Shown here: in pieces, positions 43,448 through 51,875 of the stretch
Numbering within the stretch: the stretch's first letter is position 1
Layout: each line of letters begins with the position of its first letter
Origin: Micromonospora pallida
Lineage (GTDB): Bacteria > Actinomycetota > Actinomycetes > Mycobacteriales > Micromonosporaceae
Length of the DNA stretch: 64,000 nt
Direction: 5' to 3'
Assembly: GCF_900090325.1 (NCBI RefSeq)
Contig: NZ_FMHW01000002.1
Coordinates: 6,139,001-6,203,000, forward strand
The notes under the pieces: model-generated
The model's input: the letters and a program-made list of their open reading frames with translations, nothing else
Database searches by the model: none
Told to the model about the DNA's origin: nothing
Program-made: the position numbers and the translations under genes

Positions 43448-44629
43448 ATGACGACCGATCAGGCGGTAGGGCTGGCACGTGAGGGCGAGGGCCCACAGCG
43501 CGCGACCTTGCTGGAGCTGTTTTTTGATCTGGCCTTCGTCGCCGCGCTCGCCTTGACCTCGCAGACCTTGGCCCGGAATCCCAGCTCGAGCGGAGTATTC
43601 CAGGCTGTGGTGCTGCTGATGGCGGTCTGGTGGGTCTGGTCCGTCACCGCATTGGCAACCGACCTCTACCATCCGCAGCGGCCGCCCATCGTTGTCATGA
43701 CGCTCTGGGCCATGCTCGGCGCCATCCTGATGGCTGGTTCGGCGCCCCGAGCCTTCTCCGACCGTGCCCTGGTGTTCGCGGGGGCGTACGTGGCGATCCA
43801 CGTCGGCCGGGGTCTCTTCCTGGCGTCCGCGTTGCACGGGCGTCAGGTACGACTGCACGCCGGGCGGTTCGTCTTCTGGTTCCTTGTGTCCGCCGTACCG
43901 TGGCTCACCGGCGGCCTCGTGGCCGGCACCGCGCGGGGCCTGCTGTGGGCGGCTGCGCTCGCCATCGATTACGGATCAGCCTGGCTTCGTTACCCCACGC
44001 CCCGGCTCGGCCGGGTACCGGTGTCCCAGTACGGGGTGGCAGCCGACCACCTGGCAGAGCGTTACCAGCAGTTCTTCACCCTCGCCCTCGGCGACCTCAT
44101 TCTCGTCACCGCCCTGACCTACGCCGACCACGACCTGACGGCCGACCGCACGGTGGCGCTCCTCGTCGCGTTCGCCGCGACCGTGCTGCTGTGGCAGATC
44201 TACGTCCACCGTGCCGGGGCCCTGCTAAAAGCCGCCATCGAGGCCTCCCGCGATCCAGGTGGATTCGTGCGGTCGGCACCCTACACGCACCTGCTCATGG
44301 TGGCCGGTGTGGTCGCCGCCGCCGCCGGATTCGAAATCGTCATCGCCGATCCCTCCGAGCACACCACACCCTGGCTGGCCGGCGTTATCCTCGGCGGACC
44401 CGCCCTGTTCCTGGCCGGACGAGCCCGATTCGAATACGAGGTGTTCAGCCGGGTGTCCCCGTCCCGGCTGGTCGGGCTGCTCGTGCTGGCCGTTTCCGCA
44501 CCCGCGATGGTGCTCGCACCCTCACTGGTGGCCGCCCTCACGGGAACCCTCGTGCTAGCCGGGATCGCCGTCTCGGACGCCGTTCGCGCCCACGGAAAGT
44601 CACCCGAGCCACCCTCACCCGCCATGTAG
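43448..44629 (+). CDS. Low-temperature-requirement protein A family membrane protein
   Basis: 393 residues with about 10-11 transmembrane helices. LtrA signatures near the N-terminus (ATLLELFFDLAFVAALALTS; VWWVWSVTALATDLYHPQRP) and HLAERYQQFFTLALGD in the middle. Function of LtrA is unsettled (Listeria cold growth). It may once have been controlled by the B12 riboswitch upstream. The 257 nt after it hold no gene. Confidence 0.85.
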   Translation: MTTDQAVGLAREGEGPQRATLLELFFDLAFVAALALTSQTLARNPSSSGVFQAVVLLMAVWWVWSVTALATDLYHPQRPPIVVMTLWAMLGAILMAGSAPRAFSDRALVFAGAYVAIHVGRGLFLASALHGRQVRLHAGRFVFWFLVSAVPWLTGGLVAGTARGLLWAAALAIDYGSAWLRYPTPRLGRVPVSQYGVAADHLAERYQQFFTLALGDLILVTALTYADHDLTADRTVALLVAFAATVLLWQIYVHRAGALLKAAIEASRDPGGFVRSAPYTHLLMVAGVVAAAAGFEIVIADPSEHTTPWLAGVILGGPALFLAGRARFEYEVFSRVSPSRLVGLLVLAVSAPAMVLAPSLVAALTGTLVLAGIAVSDAVRAHGKSPEPPSPAM

Positions 44630-44886
44630 GCGCAAGCGGCCCCAACCGTCCGCTTCACACCGGGGCGCCGACGGCCTCGGCTATCCGAGCTGCTACGACG
44701 GACTGCGGGCGGTGCGGCTCACCGGGCTAGACGCCGCGGGCTAGCCGACCTGGGTCAGCGTGCGGACCGGCGGTCGGCGGGAGGCGATGGCCCCGCTGGG
44801 CAACATCCAATGCAGGATGGGCAGTTGATGGTCGCCTACGGCAAGACGCTGTCAGTACCCCTCTGGGGCAGTATCCCCATCGTCGG

Positions 44887-45567
44887 TTATCGCGCGAGCA
44901 GGCCGATGCGTTGCAGCCAGGACCGTACGGTGTCGATGCTGTCGGCGGCTTCTTCGCCGCGGATGGCGAGGCCCTCGCCGAAGGTGGCGCCGCGGCATGA
45001 GGCTGTGTAGACCTGCGGCGCTTGTCCCAGGCCGCTGACGGCGTGGGTGACCAGCGGGAAGACGGTCTTGCCGCTGAAGTCGTAGCGGTCGGTGAAGGTC
45101 GACATGATCATCGGTGGGCGGACGTTCCAGATGGGGCTGCCAAGCAGGATGGTGTCGTACTGGTCGAGGGACGGCAGCGGGTCGGTGATCTCCGGGCGTG
45201 CGTCGGCGTCCTGTTCCCGCACGTTGCGGGCGACTGTGGCGTCGTAGCTGTCGGAGTACGGGTCCGCGGCGTTGATGCGGTAGACGGCGCAGCCGATGGC
45301 GTCCTGGATCATGCCGGCGACGACTTCGGTGTTGCCGACCTGCAGGGTCCGGCGGCCCCCGTTGTAGTAGTTCTCTCCGGCTCGGGAGAAGTAGGCCAGC
45401 AGGACGCGCTGCTGACCGGAGGCCGACGGGTCGGGCATGGTGGAGGGCTCCGCAGTTGGTGACGAGGACGGGGTGTCGCAGGCGGCCACGCCGATGGCGG
45501 TGACGCCGGCGAGGGTCAGCCGTAGCAGTGACCGCCGTTCCAACTTTGGGCTTGTGCCGTGGGTCAT
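44887..45567 (-). CDS. Flavodoxin-like Tat lipoprotein
   Basis: 226 residues. Twin-arginine-type signal with lipobox (ERRSLLRLTLAGVTAIGVAA then C). Flavodoxin fold: FMN phosphate loop LLAYFSRAGENYYNGG, GSPIWNVRPPMIMSTF, and GKTVFPLVTHAVSGLG. A secreted, membrane-attached FMN protein, probably a quinone or other reductase outside the cell. Confidence 0.85.
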   Translation of the reverse strand: MTHGTSPKLERRSLLRLTLAGVTAIGVAACDTPSSSPTAEPSTMPDPSASGQQRVLLAYFSRAGENYYNGGRRTLQVGNTEVVAGMIQDAIGCAVYRINAADPYSDSYDATVARNVREQDADARPEITDPLPSLDQYDTILLGSPIWNVRPPMIMSTFTDRYDFSGKTVFPLVTHAVSGLGQAPQVYTASCRGATFGEGLAIRGEEAADSIDTVRSWLQRIGLLAR

Positions 45568-45685
45568 TTCTGGGTTTCCTCAGCATTCGGGCACCGGTGC
45601 GACGCGGTACGGCAGGCTCGCGCCCGCCCGACGTCACGGTCGTGGACGTCTTCGGGGAGGCGTCGACGTGGCCGGTGAAGACGGA

Positions 45686-46567
45686 TCAGCGAGGCGCGAT
45701 GCGGGTGTCGGCGTTCTCGCGTGTCGCCGCCCAGGTGGCGAGCAGTTCGAGGCCGTCGCCGGAGGGCGTTCCCGGCTCGGCGGTGTAGGTCAGGACCGTC
45801 AGGGGTTCGTCGCCGGGCAGTTCGAGCGTCTCGTAGGCGAGCTCCAGGTCACCGACGGCGGGGTGGTGGAAGCGCTTGACCCCGTGGCGGTGCACGAAGA
45901 CGTCCTGGGCGGCCCACCAGGTACGGAAGGGGTCGCCGCGCATGGACAGTTCGCCGATGAGGTTCATCAGCTGCTGGTCGTGCGGGTGCGCGGCGGCGGC
46001 GATGCGCAGCGCGCCGACGGCGGAGCGGGCCGTCTGCGCCCACTCGGGGTAGAACGCCTGGGCGTGCGGGTCCAGGAAGGTGAACCGCATCGAGTTCACC
46101 GGCAGCACCGTGTTCGCGGCGAACATAGGCGCGTAGAGAGCCAGACCGAGCGGGTTCGCGGCGAGGATGTCGAAGCGGTGGTTGCGGATGAACGCGGGCA
46201 CACCGGTCATCGAGTCCAGTACCCGGCGGATCGCGGGCCGGATCTCCGACGTGCTCTCGCGGCGGGTGCGGGTGCGGGCAGGCGCGGGGCCGGCCGCCCG
46301 GGCCAGGTGGTGCAGGTGCGCGGTTTCGGTGTCGTCGAGCTGTAGGGCGCGGGCCAGCGCGTCCAGGACGCTGTCGGAGACGCCGGCGAGGTTGCCGCGT
46401 TCCAGGCGGGTGTAGTACTCGACACTGACCCCGGCGATGGCGGCGACCTCCCCGCGGCGCAGCCCGGCGACGCGGCGGCTGCCGTACGCGGGGATGCCGG
46501 CCTGCTCCGGGCTGATCTTGGCCCGGCGAGAGGTGAGGAACGCGCGGACCTCGCTGCGGTTGTCCAT
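45686..46567 (-). CDS. XRE/MmyB-like transcriptional regulator
   Basis: 293 residues. N-terminal HTH (GLRRGEVAAIAGVSVEYYTR, LERGNLAGVS) and a C-terminal MmyB-like PAS/ligand domain (FIRNHRFDILAANPLGLALY; HHPAVGDLELAYETLELPGD). Leaderless ATG (TAGCCT 6 nt upstream). Divergent to the MFS gene; such regulators control adjacent oxidoreductase/transport genes. Confidence 0.9.
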   Translation of the reverse strand: MDNRSEVRAFLTSRRAKISPEQAGIPAYGSRRVAGLRRGEVAAIAGVSVEYYTRLERGNLAGVSDSVLDALARALQLDDTETAHLHHLARAAGPAPARTRTRRESTSEIRPAIRRVLDSMTGVPAFIRNHRFDILAANPLGLALYAPMFAANTVLPVNSMRFTFLDPHAQAFYPEWAQTARSAVGALRIAAAAHPHDQQLMNLIGELSMRGDPFRTWWAAQDVFVHRHGVKRFHHPAVGDLELAYETLELPGDEPLTVLTYTAEPGTPSGDGLELLATWAATRENADTRIAPR

Positions 46568-46606
46568 ATGCCCAGGCTAGGCAGCGTGCGCGGTACGAGG
46601 GGGTCC

Positions 46607-46622
46607 CTGCTGGTACCCCTTT
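46607..46622 (+). promoter_or_regulatory. Shared regulatory element, copy upstream of the MFS gene
   Basis: CTGCTGGTACCCCTTT, repeated exactly at 49127-49142 before the DUF2255/AKR block, with further similarity downstream (CTCCCT). A related GGTACGAGG lies at 46592-46600. Likely binding site of the MmyB-like regulator. Confidence 0.65.
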
Positions 46623-46667
46623 GGGCGGTGTCTCCCTGGCCGCCCCGGCTGCGGGTTCCCTGGAGAC

Positions 46668-48059
46668 ATGTCCAGCTCCACCCGCATGTTGATCAGGCCT
46701 GGCGACCCCACCGCGGCATCGTCCCCGGGACGGCCCCGAGCGTCCCTGACGGTGGCGATGCTCGGCTTCGCGGTCGTCACCCTCGACACCCAGGTCGTCA
46801 ACGTCGCGCTGCCCGACATCAATCGCGATCTTGGCGGGAGCCTGCCCGGGCTGCAGTGGGTAGTCACCGGGTACACGCTGATGTTCTCCGCGCTGCTGCT
46901 GTTCGCCGGCACGGTGTCCGACCGGATCGGCGCCCGCCGCGCCTACGGCACCGGCATGATGATCTTCGTGGTGGCCTCTGCCGTGTGCGGGCTGGCGCCG
47001 GGCCTCGGCTGGCTCGTCGCAGCCCGCATCCTGCAGGGTGTCGGCGCCGCGCTGGTGACGCCGACGTCCCTCGCCTTGATCCGGGCCGCCTACCCCGACA
47101 GCGTCGCCCGGGCTCGGGCGATCGCATACTGGGCGATGGGCGGGTCGATCGCCGCGGCGGCCGGCCCCATCCTCGGCGGCGCGCTGACGCAGCTGGACTG
47201 GCGGTTGATCTTCTTCCTCAACCTGCCGGTTGGTGTCGCCGCGGTGCTGGTCCTGCGCGGGGCCGCCGACTCGCCCCGGCACGTCGTCTCCTTCGACGTC
47301 ACCGGGCAGGTCGCGGCCGTGCTGGCGCTGGGTGCCCTCACCTACGGCGTCATCGAAGGCGGCGACCTCGGCTACGGCAGCGTCCGCATCCTCGCCGTGT
47401 TCGGCATCGCGGTGATCGCCGCCGTGGTGTTCCTGATCACGCAAGCCCGCGGTCGGCACCCCATGGTGCCGCTGGACCTGTTCCGGTCCCGGACCGTTCG
47501 GGTAGCGCTGGCGGTCGGGTTCCTCGGCATGGTCGGCTTCTACGGCGTCGTGTTCCTGCAGAGCCTGTACTTCCAGCAGCTGCGCGGCGTGTCACCGTTC
47601 GTCACCGGCCTGCTGTTCCTGCCGATGACCGGCCTGGTCGCGCTGCTCGTCCCGCTCGTCGCCCGCGTCATCACCCGGTTCGGTCCCGCCGCGGCGATCA
47701 TCGGCGGTCAGCTGCTGATGGCCGCCGGCCTGGCCGGTCTGGTGCTGCTACCCGCCGACGCCCCGACGCTGCTGGTCGCGGCGGTCATGGTCCCGGTCGG
47801 AGTCGGCGGCTCATTCACCGTCCCGCCCATCACCTCGCTGATCCTCGACAGCGTTCCGCCCCACCGGGCCGGCACCGCCAGCGGCGTATTCAACACCTTC
47901 CGCCAGCTGGGCGGCTCCCTGGGCGTCACCGCCTACGGCGCCGTCGTCGCCTCCCAGGCCACCTTCCTGTCCGGCCTGCACATCAGCCTCACCGCCACCG
48001 CGGTCCTGCTCCTGCTCACGGCCGCCGCCAGCCTGACGCTGCGCGGCGCCCAGCACTGA
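46668..48059 (+). CDS. MFS multidrug transporter (DHA2, 14-TM type)
   Basis: 463 residues. DHA2 motifs: motif D1 region LDTQVVNVALPDINRDLGG, motif A GTVSDRIGARRAYGTGMM, motif C AAAGPILGGALTQLDWR. Exports cationic or hydrophobic compounds by proton antiport. GGAGAC precedes ATG 46668. Operon with the dehydrogenase 13 nt downstream. Confidence 0.9.
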   Translation: MSSSTRMLIRPGDPTAASSPGRPRASLTVAMLGFAVVTLDTQVVNVALPDINRDLGGSLPGLQWVVTGYTLMFSALLLFAGTVSDRIGARRAYGTGMMIFVVASAVCGLAPGLGWLVAARILQGVGAALVTPTSLALIRAAYPDSVARARAIAYWAMGGSIAAAAGPILGGALTQLDWRLIFFLNLPVGVAAVLVLRGAADSPRHVVSFDVTGQVAAVLALGALTYGVIEGGDLGYGSVRILAVFGIAVIAAVVFLITQARGRHPMVPLDLFRSRTVRVALAVGFLGMVGFYGVVFLQSLYFQQLRGVSPFVTGLLFLPMTGLVALLVPLVARVITRFGPAAAIIGGQLLMAAGLAGLVLLPADAPTLLVAAVMVPVGVGGSFTVPPITSLILDSVPPHRAGTASGVFNTFRQLGGSLGVTAYGAVVASQATFLSGLHISLTATAVLLLLTAAASLTLRGAQH

Positions 48060-48072
48060 AAGGAACGCTGCC

Positions 48073-49110
48073 ATGCGTGCCACCCTGTACGGCGGCCCCG
48101 GCGACATCACCGTCGGCGAACGCCCCGACCCGCGCCTCGAGAACCCCACGGATGCCATCGTGCGGGTCACGCTGGGCTGCGTCTGCGGCTCGGACCTGTG
48201 GTACTACCGCGGGGTCAACCCGCACGCGCTCGGCCCGATCGGCCACGAGTTCATCGGCGTCGTCGAGCAGGTCGGCGCCGACGTCACCACCCTGCGACCG
48301 GGCGATCTGGTCGTCGCGCCGTTCACCTTCTGCGACGGCACCTGCGCCAACTGCGCCGCCGGCTGGACCGGCAACTGCCTCAACGGGGGATCCTTCGGCA
48401 ACCATGGCATCGACGGCGGCCAAGGCGAATACGTCCGCGCCCCCTACGCCGACGCCACCCTGGTCAAGGTTCCCGCCGGCAGCTACTCCGACACCACGCT
48501 CAAGTCGCTGCTCGCGCTGTCGGACGTGATGTGCACCGGTCACCACGCCGCGGCAAGCGCCGGGGTGAAGGCCCGCGACACGGTCGCCGTCGTCGGCGAC
48601 GGAGCGGTCGGGCTGTGCGCGGTCATCGCCGCCAGACGCCTCGGCGCCGAACGGATCATCGCGCTGAGCCGCAACCCCGTCCGCCAAGCCCTGGCACGCG
48701 CGTTCGGCGCCACCGACATCATCGCCGAACGCGGTGACGACGCCACCAAGCTGATCATGGACATGACCGGCGGCATCGGCGTCGACGCCGCCCTGGAATG
48801 CGTCGGCACCGGCCAGTCCATGGCCACCGCCTTCGGCATCGCCCGGGTCGGGGCGATCGTCGGCGCGGTCGGTGTGCCACACGACGCGGTGGTGCCGATC
48901 CAGACGGTCATCTTCCGCAACGTCGGCCTGCGCGGCGGCGTCGCCCCGGCCCGCCGCTACATCCCCGAACTGCTCGACGATGTCCTCACCGGCCGCATCA
49001 ACCCCGGCCTGGTCTTCGACTACGAAACCGAACTCGACAGCATCAACGACGCCTACAACGCCATGCTCGAACGCCGCGCCACCAAGTCCCTCGTGCGCAT
49101 CGGCGCCTGA
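48073..49110 (+). CDS. Zinc-dependent alcohol dehydrogenase (MDR)
   Basis: 345 residues. Catalytic zinc site CVCGSDLWYYRG and GHEFIGVVEQVG; structural zinc cysteines in FCDGTCANCAAGWTGNC; Rossmann motif VAVVGDGAVGLCAV. Reduces or oxidises an alcohol/aldehyde with NAD(P). AAAGGAA site; follows the MFS gene. Confidence 0.92.
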   Translation: MRATLYGGPGDITVGERPDPRLENPTDAIVRVTLGCVCGSDLWYYRGVNPHALGPIGHEFIGVVEQVGADVTTLRPGDLVVAPFTFCDGTCANCAAGWTGNCLNGGSFGNHGIDGGQGEYVRAPYADATLVKVPAGSYSDTTLKSLLALSDVMCTGHHAAASAGVKARDTVAVVGDGAVGLCAVIAARRLGAERIIALSRNPVRQALARAFGATDIIAERGDDATKLIMDMTGGIGVDAALECVGTGQSMATAFGIARVGAIVGAVGVPHDAVVPIQTVIFRNVGLRGGVAPARRYIPELLDDVLTGRINPGLVFDYETELDSINDAYNAMLERRATKSLVRIGA

Positions 49111-49126
49111 ACCTGCGTTGGGAAGT

Positions 49127-49142
49127 CTGCTGGTACCCCTTT
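49127..49142 (+). promoter_or_regulatory. Shared regulatory element, second copy
   Basis: CTGCTGGTACCCCTTT, identical to 46607-46622. A partial third copy (TTGCTGGTACGAGCC) lies at about 49177-49191. Suggests the AKR block is co-regulated with the MFS operon. Confidence 0.6.
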
Positions 49143-49253
49143 CAGCAGCAACTCCCTCAAGCCGGGACAGCAATGTTTGCTGGTACGAGCCGACTCTGCC
49201 CTGACACATGATCCAGCTTGAACGGGGCATGGCCGGAGCGAGAAGGAGACGCT

Positions 49254-49482
49254 GTGGCACACGAAACGACGACGTCCTGGACATCCGATGAGCTGACGAC
49301 GATCGGCCACGCCGAGGAGTTGCAACTGGCGAGGCTGCGAGAAGACGGCACGCTGCGCCCGTACATGACGATCTGGGTCGGGCGCGCCAGCGATCAGCTC
49401 TACGTGCCAAATACGACCGATACGGGGCCGCCATCGTCGGCTCCGTCGCGGGACAGAACGCCAGCGAGGTCACTCCGCCGGT
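49254..49482 (+). pseudogene. DUF2255 protein with internal deletion
   Basis: The N-terminal part (TTSWTSDELTTIGHAEELQL; GTLRPYMTIWVGRASDQLYV) is joined to a C-terminal part read in another frame (KYDRYGAAIVGSVAGQNASE). The middle of the domain is missing. A relic between the two oxidoreductase operons. Confidence 0.65.
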
Positions 49483-49498
49483 GAAAGGAAACGCTCCC

Positions 49499-50386
49499 AT
49501 GCCCACCATTCCGAACCTGACGCTCAACAACGGCGTCGAACTGCCCGCCATCGGCTTCGGCGTCTTCCAGACCCCGCCGGAAGAGACCAGCTCCGCCGTC
49601 GAGGCGGCGCTGGCAACCGGCTACCGGCACATCGACACCGCCGCCGCCTACGGCAACGAGCGGCAGGTCGGCGAGGCGATCGCCAAGGCCGGCATCGACC
49701 GCTCCGACGTGTTCGTCGAGACCAAGATCTGGATCAGCGACTACGGCTACGACCAGACCCTGCACGGCTTCGACAAGAGCGCCGGCAAGCTCGGCGTCGA
49801 CCAGATCGACCTGCTCATCCTGCACCAGCCGCTGCCGACGGAGTTCGACAAGACCCTGCAGGCCTACCGCGCCCTGGAGACGTTGCTGAACGACGGCAAG
49901 GTCCGCGCCATCGGCGTCAGCAACTTCATGGTCGACCACCTCACCGCGCTGCTGGACAAGGCTACGGTCGTGCCCGCGGTCAACCAGATCGAGGCGCACC
50001 CGTACTTCACCCAGCACGAGGTGCAGGCCTTCGGCGCGCAGCACGGCATCCTGTCCCAGGCGTGGTCGCCGATCGGTGGCATCACCTTCTACCGCGACGG
50101 CAACCACACCAGCACCCTGCAGGACCCGGTCATCGGCGAGATCGCCAAGGCACACGGCAAGACCCCAGCCCAGGTAATGCTGCGCTGGCACCTGCAGCAG
50201 GGCCGCTCAGCGATCCCGAAGTCGACCAAGTCTGCCCGGATCGCGGAGAACTTCGACATCTTCGACTTCGAGCTCACCGCCGAGCAGCTCGCCGCCATCG
50301 ACGGCCTGGACACCGGCCGCCGCGGCGGCCCCGAGCCCGCCGACATCACCCTCGCCAACTTCGGCATGCCGATCCCCGAAGCCTGA
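49499..50386 (+). CDS. Aldo/keto reductase
   Basis: 295 residues. AKR motifs: GYRHIDTAAAYGNERQVGEA (catalytic Asp, Tyr), VETKIWISDYGY (Lys), LLILHQPLPTEF (His), GVSNFMVDHL, and the NADPH-binding IPKSTKSARIAENFDIFDFE. AAAGGAA precedes ATG 49499. NADPH-dependent reduction of carbonyls. Confidence 0.93.
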   Translation: MPTIPNLTLNNGVELPAIGFGVFQTPPEETSSAVEAALATGYRHIDTAAAYGNERQVGEAIAKAGIDRSDVFVETKIWISDYGYDQTLHGFDKSAGKLGVDQIDLLILHQPLPTEFDKTLQAYRALETLLNDGKVRAIGVSNFMVDHLTALLDKATVVPAVNQIEAHPYFTQHEVQAFGAQHGILSQAWSPIGGITFYRDGNHTSTLQDPVIGEIAKAHGKTPAQVMLRWHLQQGRSAIPKSTKSARIAENFDIFDFELTAEQLAAIDGLDTGRRGGPEPADITLANFGMPIPEA

Positions 50387-50546
50387 CACCCCGGACCGCC
50401 CGGGTTCCACCGGATCAAGCCGATCGCATCGGCACCGCCGAGAAACACCAGCCCGCCGAACCGACGCAACCCCTTCGACAGGGTTGACCGTTGGCGCCTG
50501 GGTGGGGCGCCCGGGCCACCATGCGCCGGCGCCGCCAACCGGGCCG

Positions 50547-50843
50547 ATGACCATCCGCGACACCACCGTTAAGGCGCGCGTCCAGGCCGAGGGCAACGCC
50601 GTCGCCCAGGTCGTGCTCACCCTCCAGTGCCGCACCGACAAGCCGTGGTGCCGCGAGCGCGTCACCGTCACCCACAAGGGCGAGACCATCGATTCCAAGC
50701 AGGTCACCATCGAGGCGGACGCCACGCGCGAGCTGACCCTCAACTTCCGGGGTCCGGCCCGGGAGGCCCTGCGTGCCGGCCCCGCCATCACGCTGGACGT
50801 CCAGATCGGCGACGCCACCAGCCACGTGACGGTCACCCCGTGA
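50547..50843 (+). CDS. Hypothetical beta-rich protein
   Basis: 98 residues if started at ATG 50547. Repeated strand pattern (TTVKARVQAEGNAVAQVVLT; ERVTVTHKGETIDSKQVTIE; ITLDVQIGDATSHVTVTP), with a cysteine pair in LQCRTDKPWCRE. It looks like a small immunoglobulin-like or C-terminal domain and may be a fragment of a secreted protein. Confidence 0.45.
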   Translation: MTIRDTTVKARVQAEGNAVAQVVLTLQCRTDKPWCRERVTVTHKGETIDSKQVTIEADATRELTLNFRGPAREALRAGPAITLDVQIGDATSHVTVTP

Positions 50844-50909
50844 GCCGGTAGGTAGGCACCGAGTCACATGCGGCCCGCTCCGCCAGCGGGGCGGGCCGCC
50901 CGCAGGGCG

Positions 50910-51818
50910 TCAGTGGGGGGTGATGCCCCAGGAAGCGCTCCACGGCTCGCCCGGCTTGAGCACGATCAGGTCGTGACCTGACCGCAGGGCGTCCGGCGGG
51001 CAGGTCATCGGCTCCACCGCGATCGCCCGCCGGCGGCGGGGCTCCGGCAGACTGTCGGCCGTGTAGAACTGCCACCAGGCGAACGCAGCGTCGGCCCACA
51101 CGCTGGTCACCGGCCCGTCCGCAGTGCCGAGCGTGACGGCGTGCCGATCCTGGCCAGCCAGGATGACGTCGCCGAAGGCGGTGCTCACGGTGCCGGTCCC
51201 GATCTGCTTCGGGACGGTGTAGTCGAACTCCGAGCCGGCGACCTTCGCCGCCCCGATCGGCAGTGCGCGTGCGCCGAGGAGCAGCCGGGTCCGGGCCGGG
51301 ATGCACAGCCAGGCATCCTCGAGCGAGACCGGTGGCAGCAGGTAGGGGTGGGCGCCCAGGCCGAACGGCGCCGGCTCGGCGGCGGTGTTGGTCGCGGTGT
51401 GGGTCACCGTCAGGCCGTCGTCCGCCAGCTCCCACCGGGTGGTCAGGCTCAGGCTCCACGGGTACGCCGGTTGCGCCGGAAGGTCGAGGCCGACCGTGAC
51501 AGCGGACGGGGTCTGCTCCAGCAGCCGCCAGGGAGCCCAGCGGACCAGGCCGTGGACGGCGTTGTGGGTCCCCGGTTCGGACAGCGGTAGCTGGTAGGTG
51601 TGCCCGCCGAAGGTGTACTGCCCGTCGCGTAGCCGGTTGGGCCAGGGCGCGAGGATCTGACCGGCGGCGGCCGGGCACATCTCGTCCTCGGCGTACCCGT
51701 CGACGACCTCGCGGCCTTTGGCCTGGTAGGTCCGCAGCCCTCCGCCGACCTCCACGACGACGGCGGTCTGGTCGGCGTAGCTGATCGTCCACTGCGTTCC
51801 CGACGGCGCTGTTGACAT
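50910..51818 (-). CDS. Aldose 1-epimerase (galactose mutarotase) family
   Basis: 302 residues. Epimerase landmarks PAAAGQILAPWPNRLRDGQY, catalytic-His region GTHNAVHGLVRWAPW, FGLGAHPYLLP, and Glu in IAVEPMTCPPDALRSG. Interconverts anomers of hexoses. Leaderless ATG 51818. Confidence 0.92.
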   Translation of the reverse strand: MSTAPSGTQWTISYADQTAVVVEVGGGLRTYQAKGREVVDGYAEDEMCPAAAGQILAPWPNRLRDGQYTFGGHTYQLPLSEPGTHNAVHGLVRWAPWRLLEQTPSAVTVGLDLPAQPAYPWSLSLTTRWELADDGLTVTHTATNTAAEPAPFGLGAHPYLLPPVSLEDAWLCIPARTRLLLGARALPIGAAKVAGSEFDYTVPKQIGTGTVSTAFGDVILAGQDRHAVTLGTADGPVTSVWADAAFAWWQFYTADSLPEPRRRRAIAVEPMTCPPDALRSGHDLIVLKPGEPWSASWGITPH

Positions 51819-51824
51819 GCGCGA

Positions 51825-51830
51825 ACCCTA
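51825..51830 (-). promoter_or_regulatory. TAGGGT -10 element, leaderless epimerase
   Basis: TAGGGT ends 6-7 nt before ATG 51818 in the same TTAGGGTTCG(G/C)GCATG context as the AAA+ gene at 25140. Confidence 0.55.
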
Positions 51831-51875
51831 ACTGACTCACGAGTCAGCTGGCAGCAGGTGACGGGAGACCCCCGT

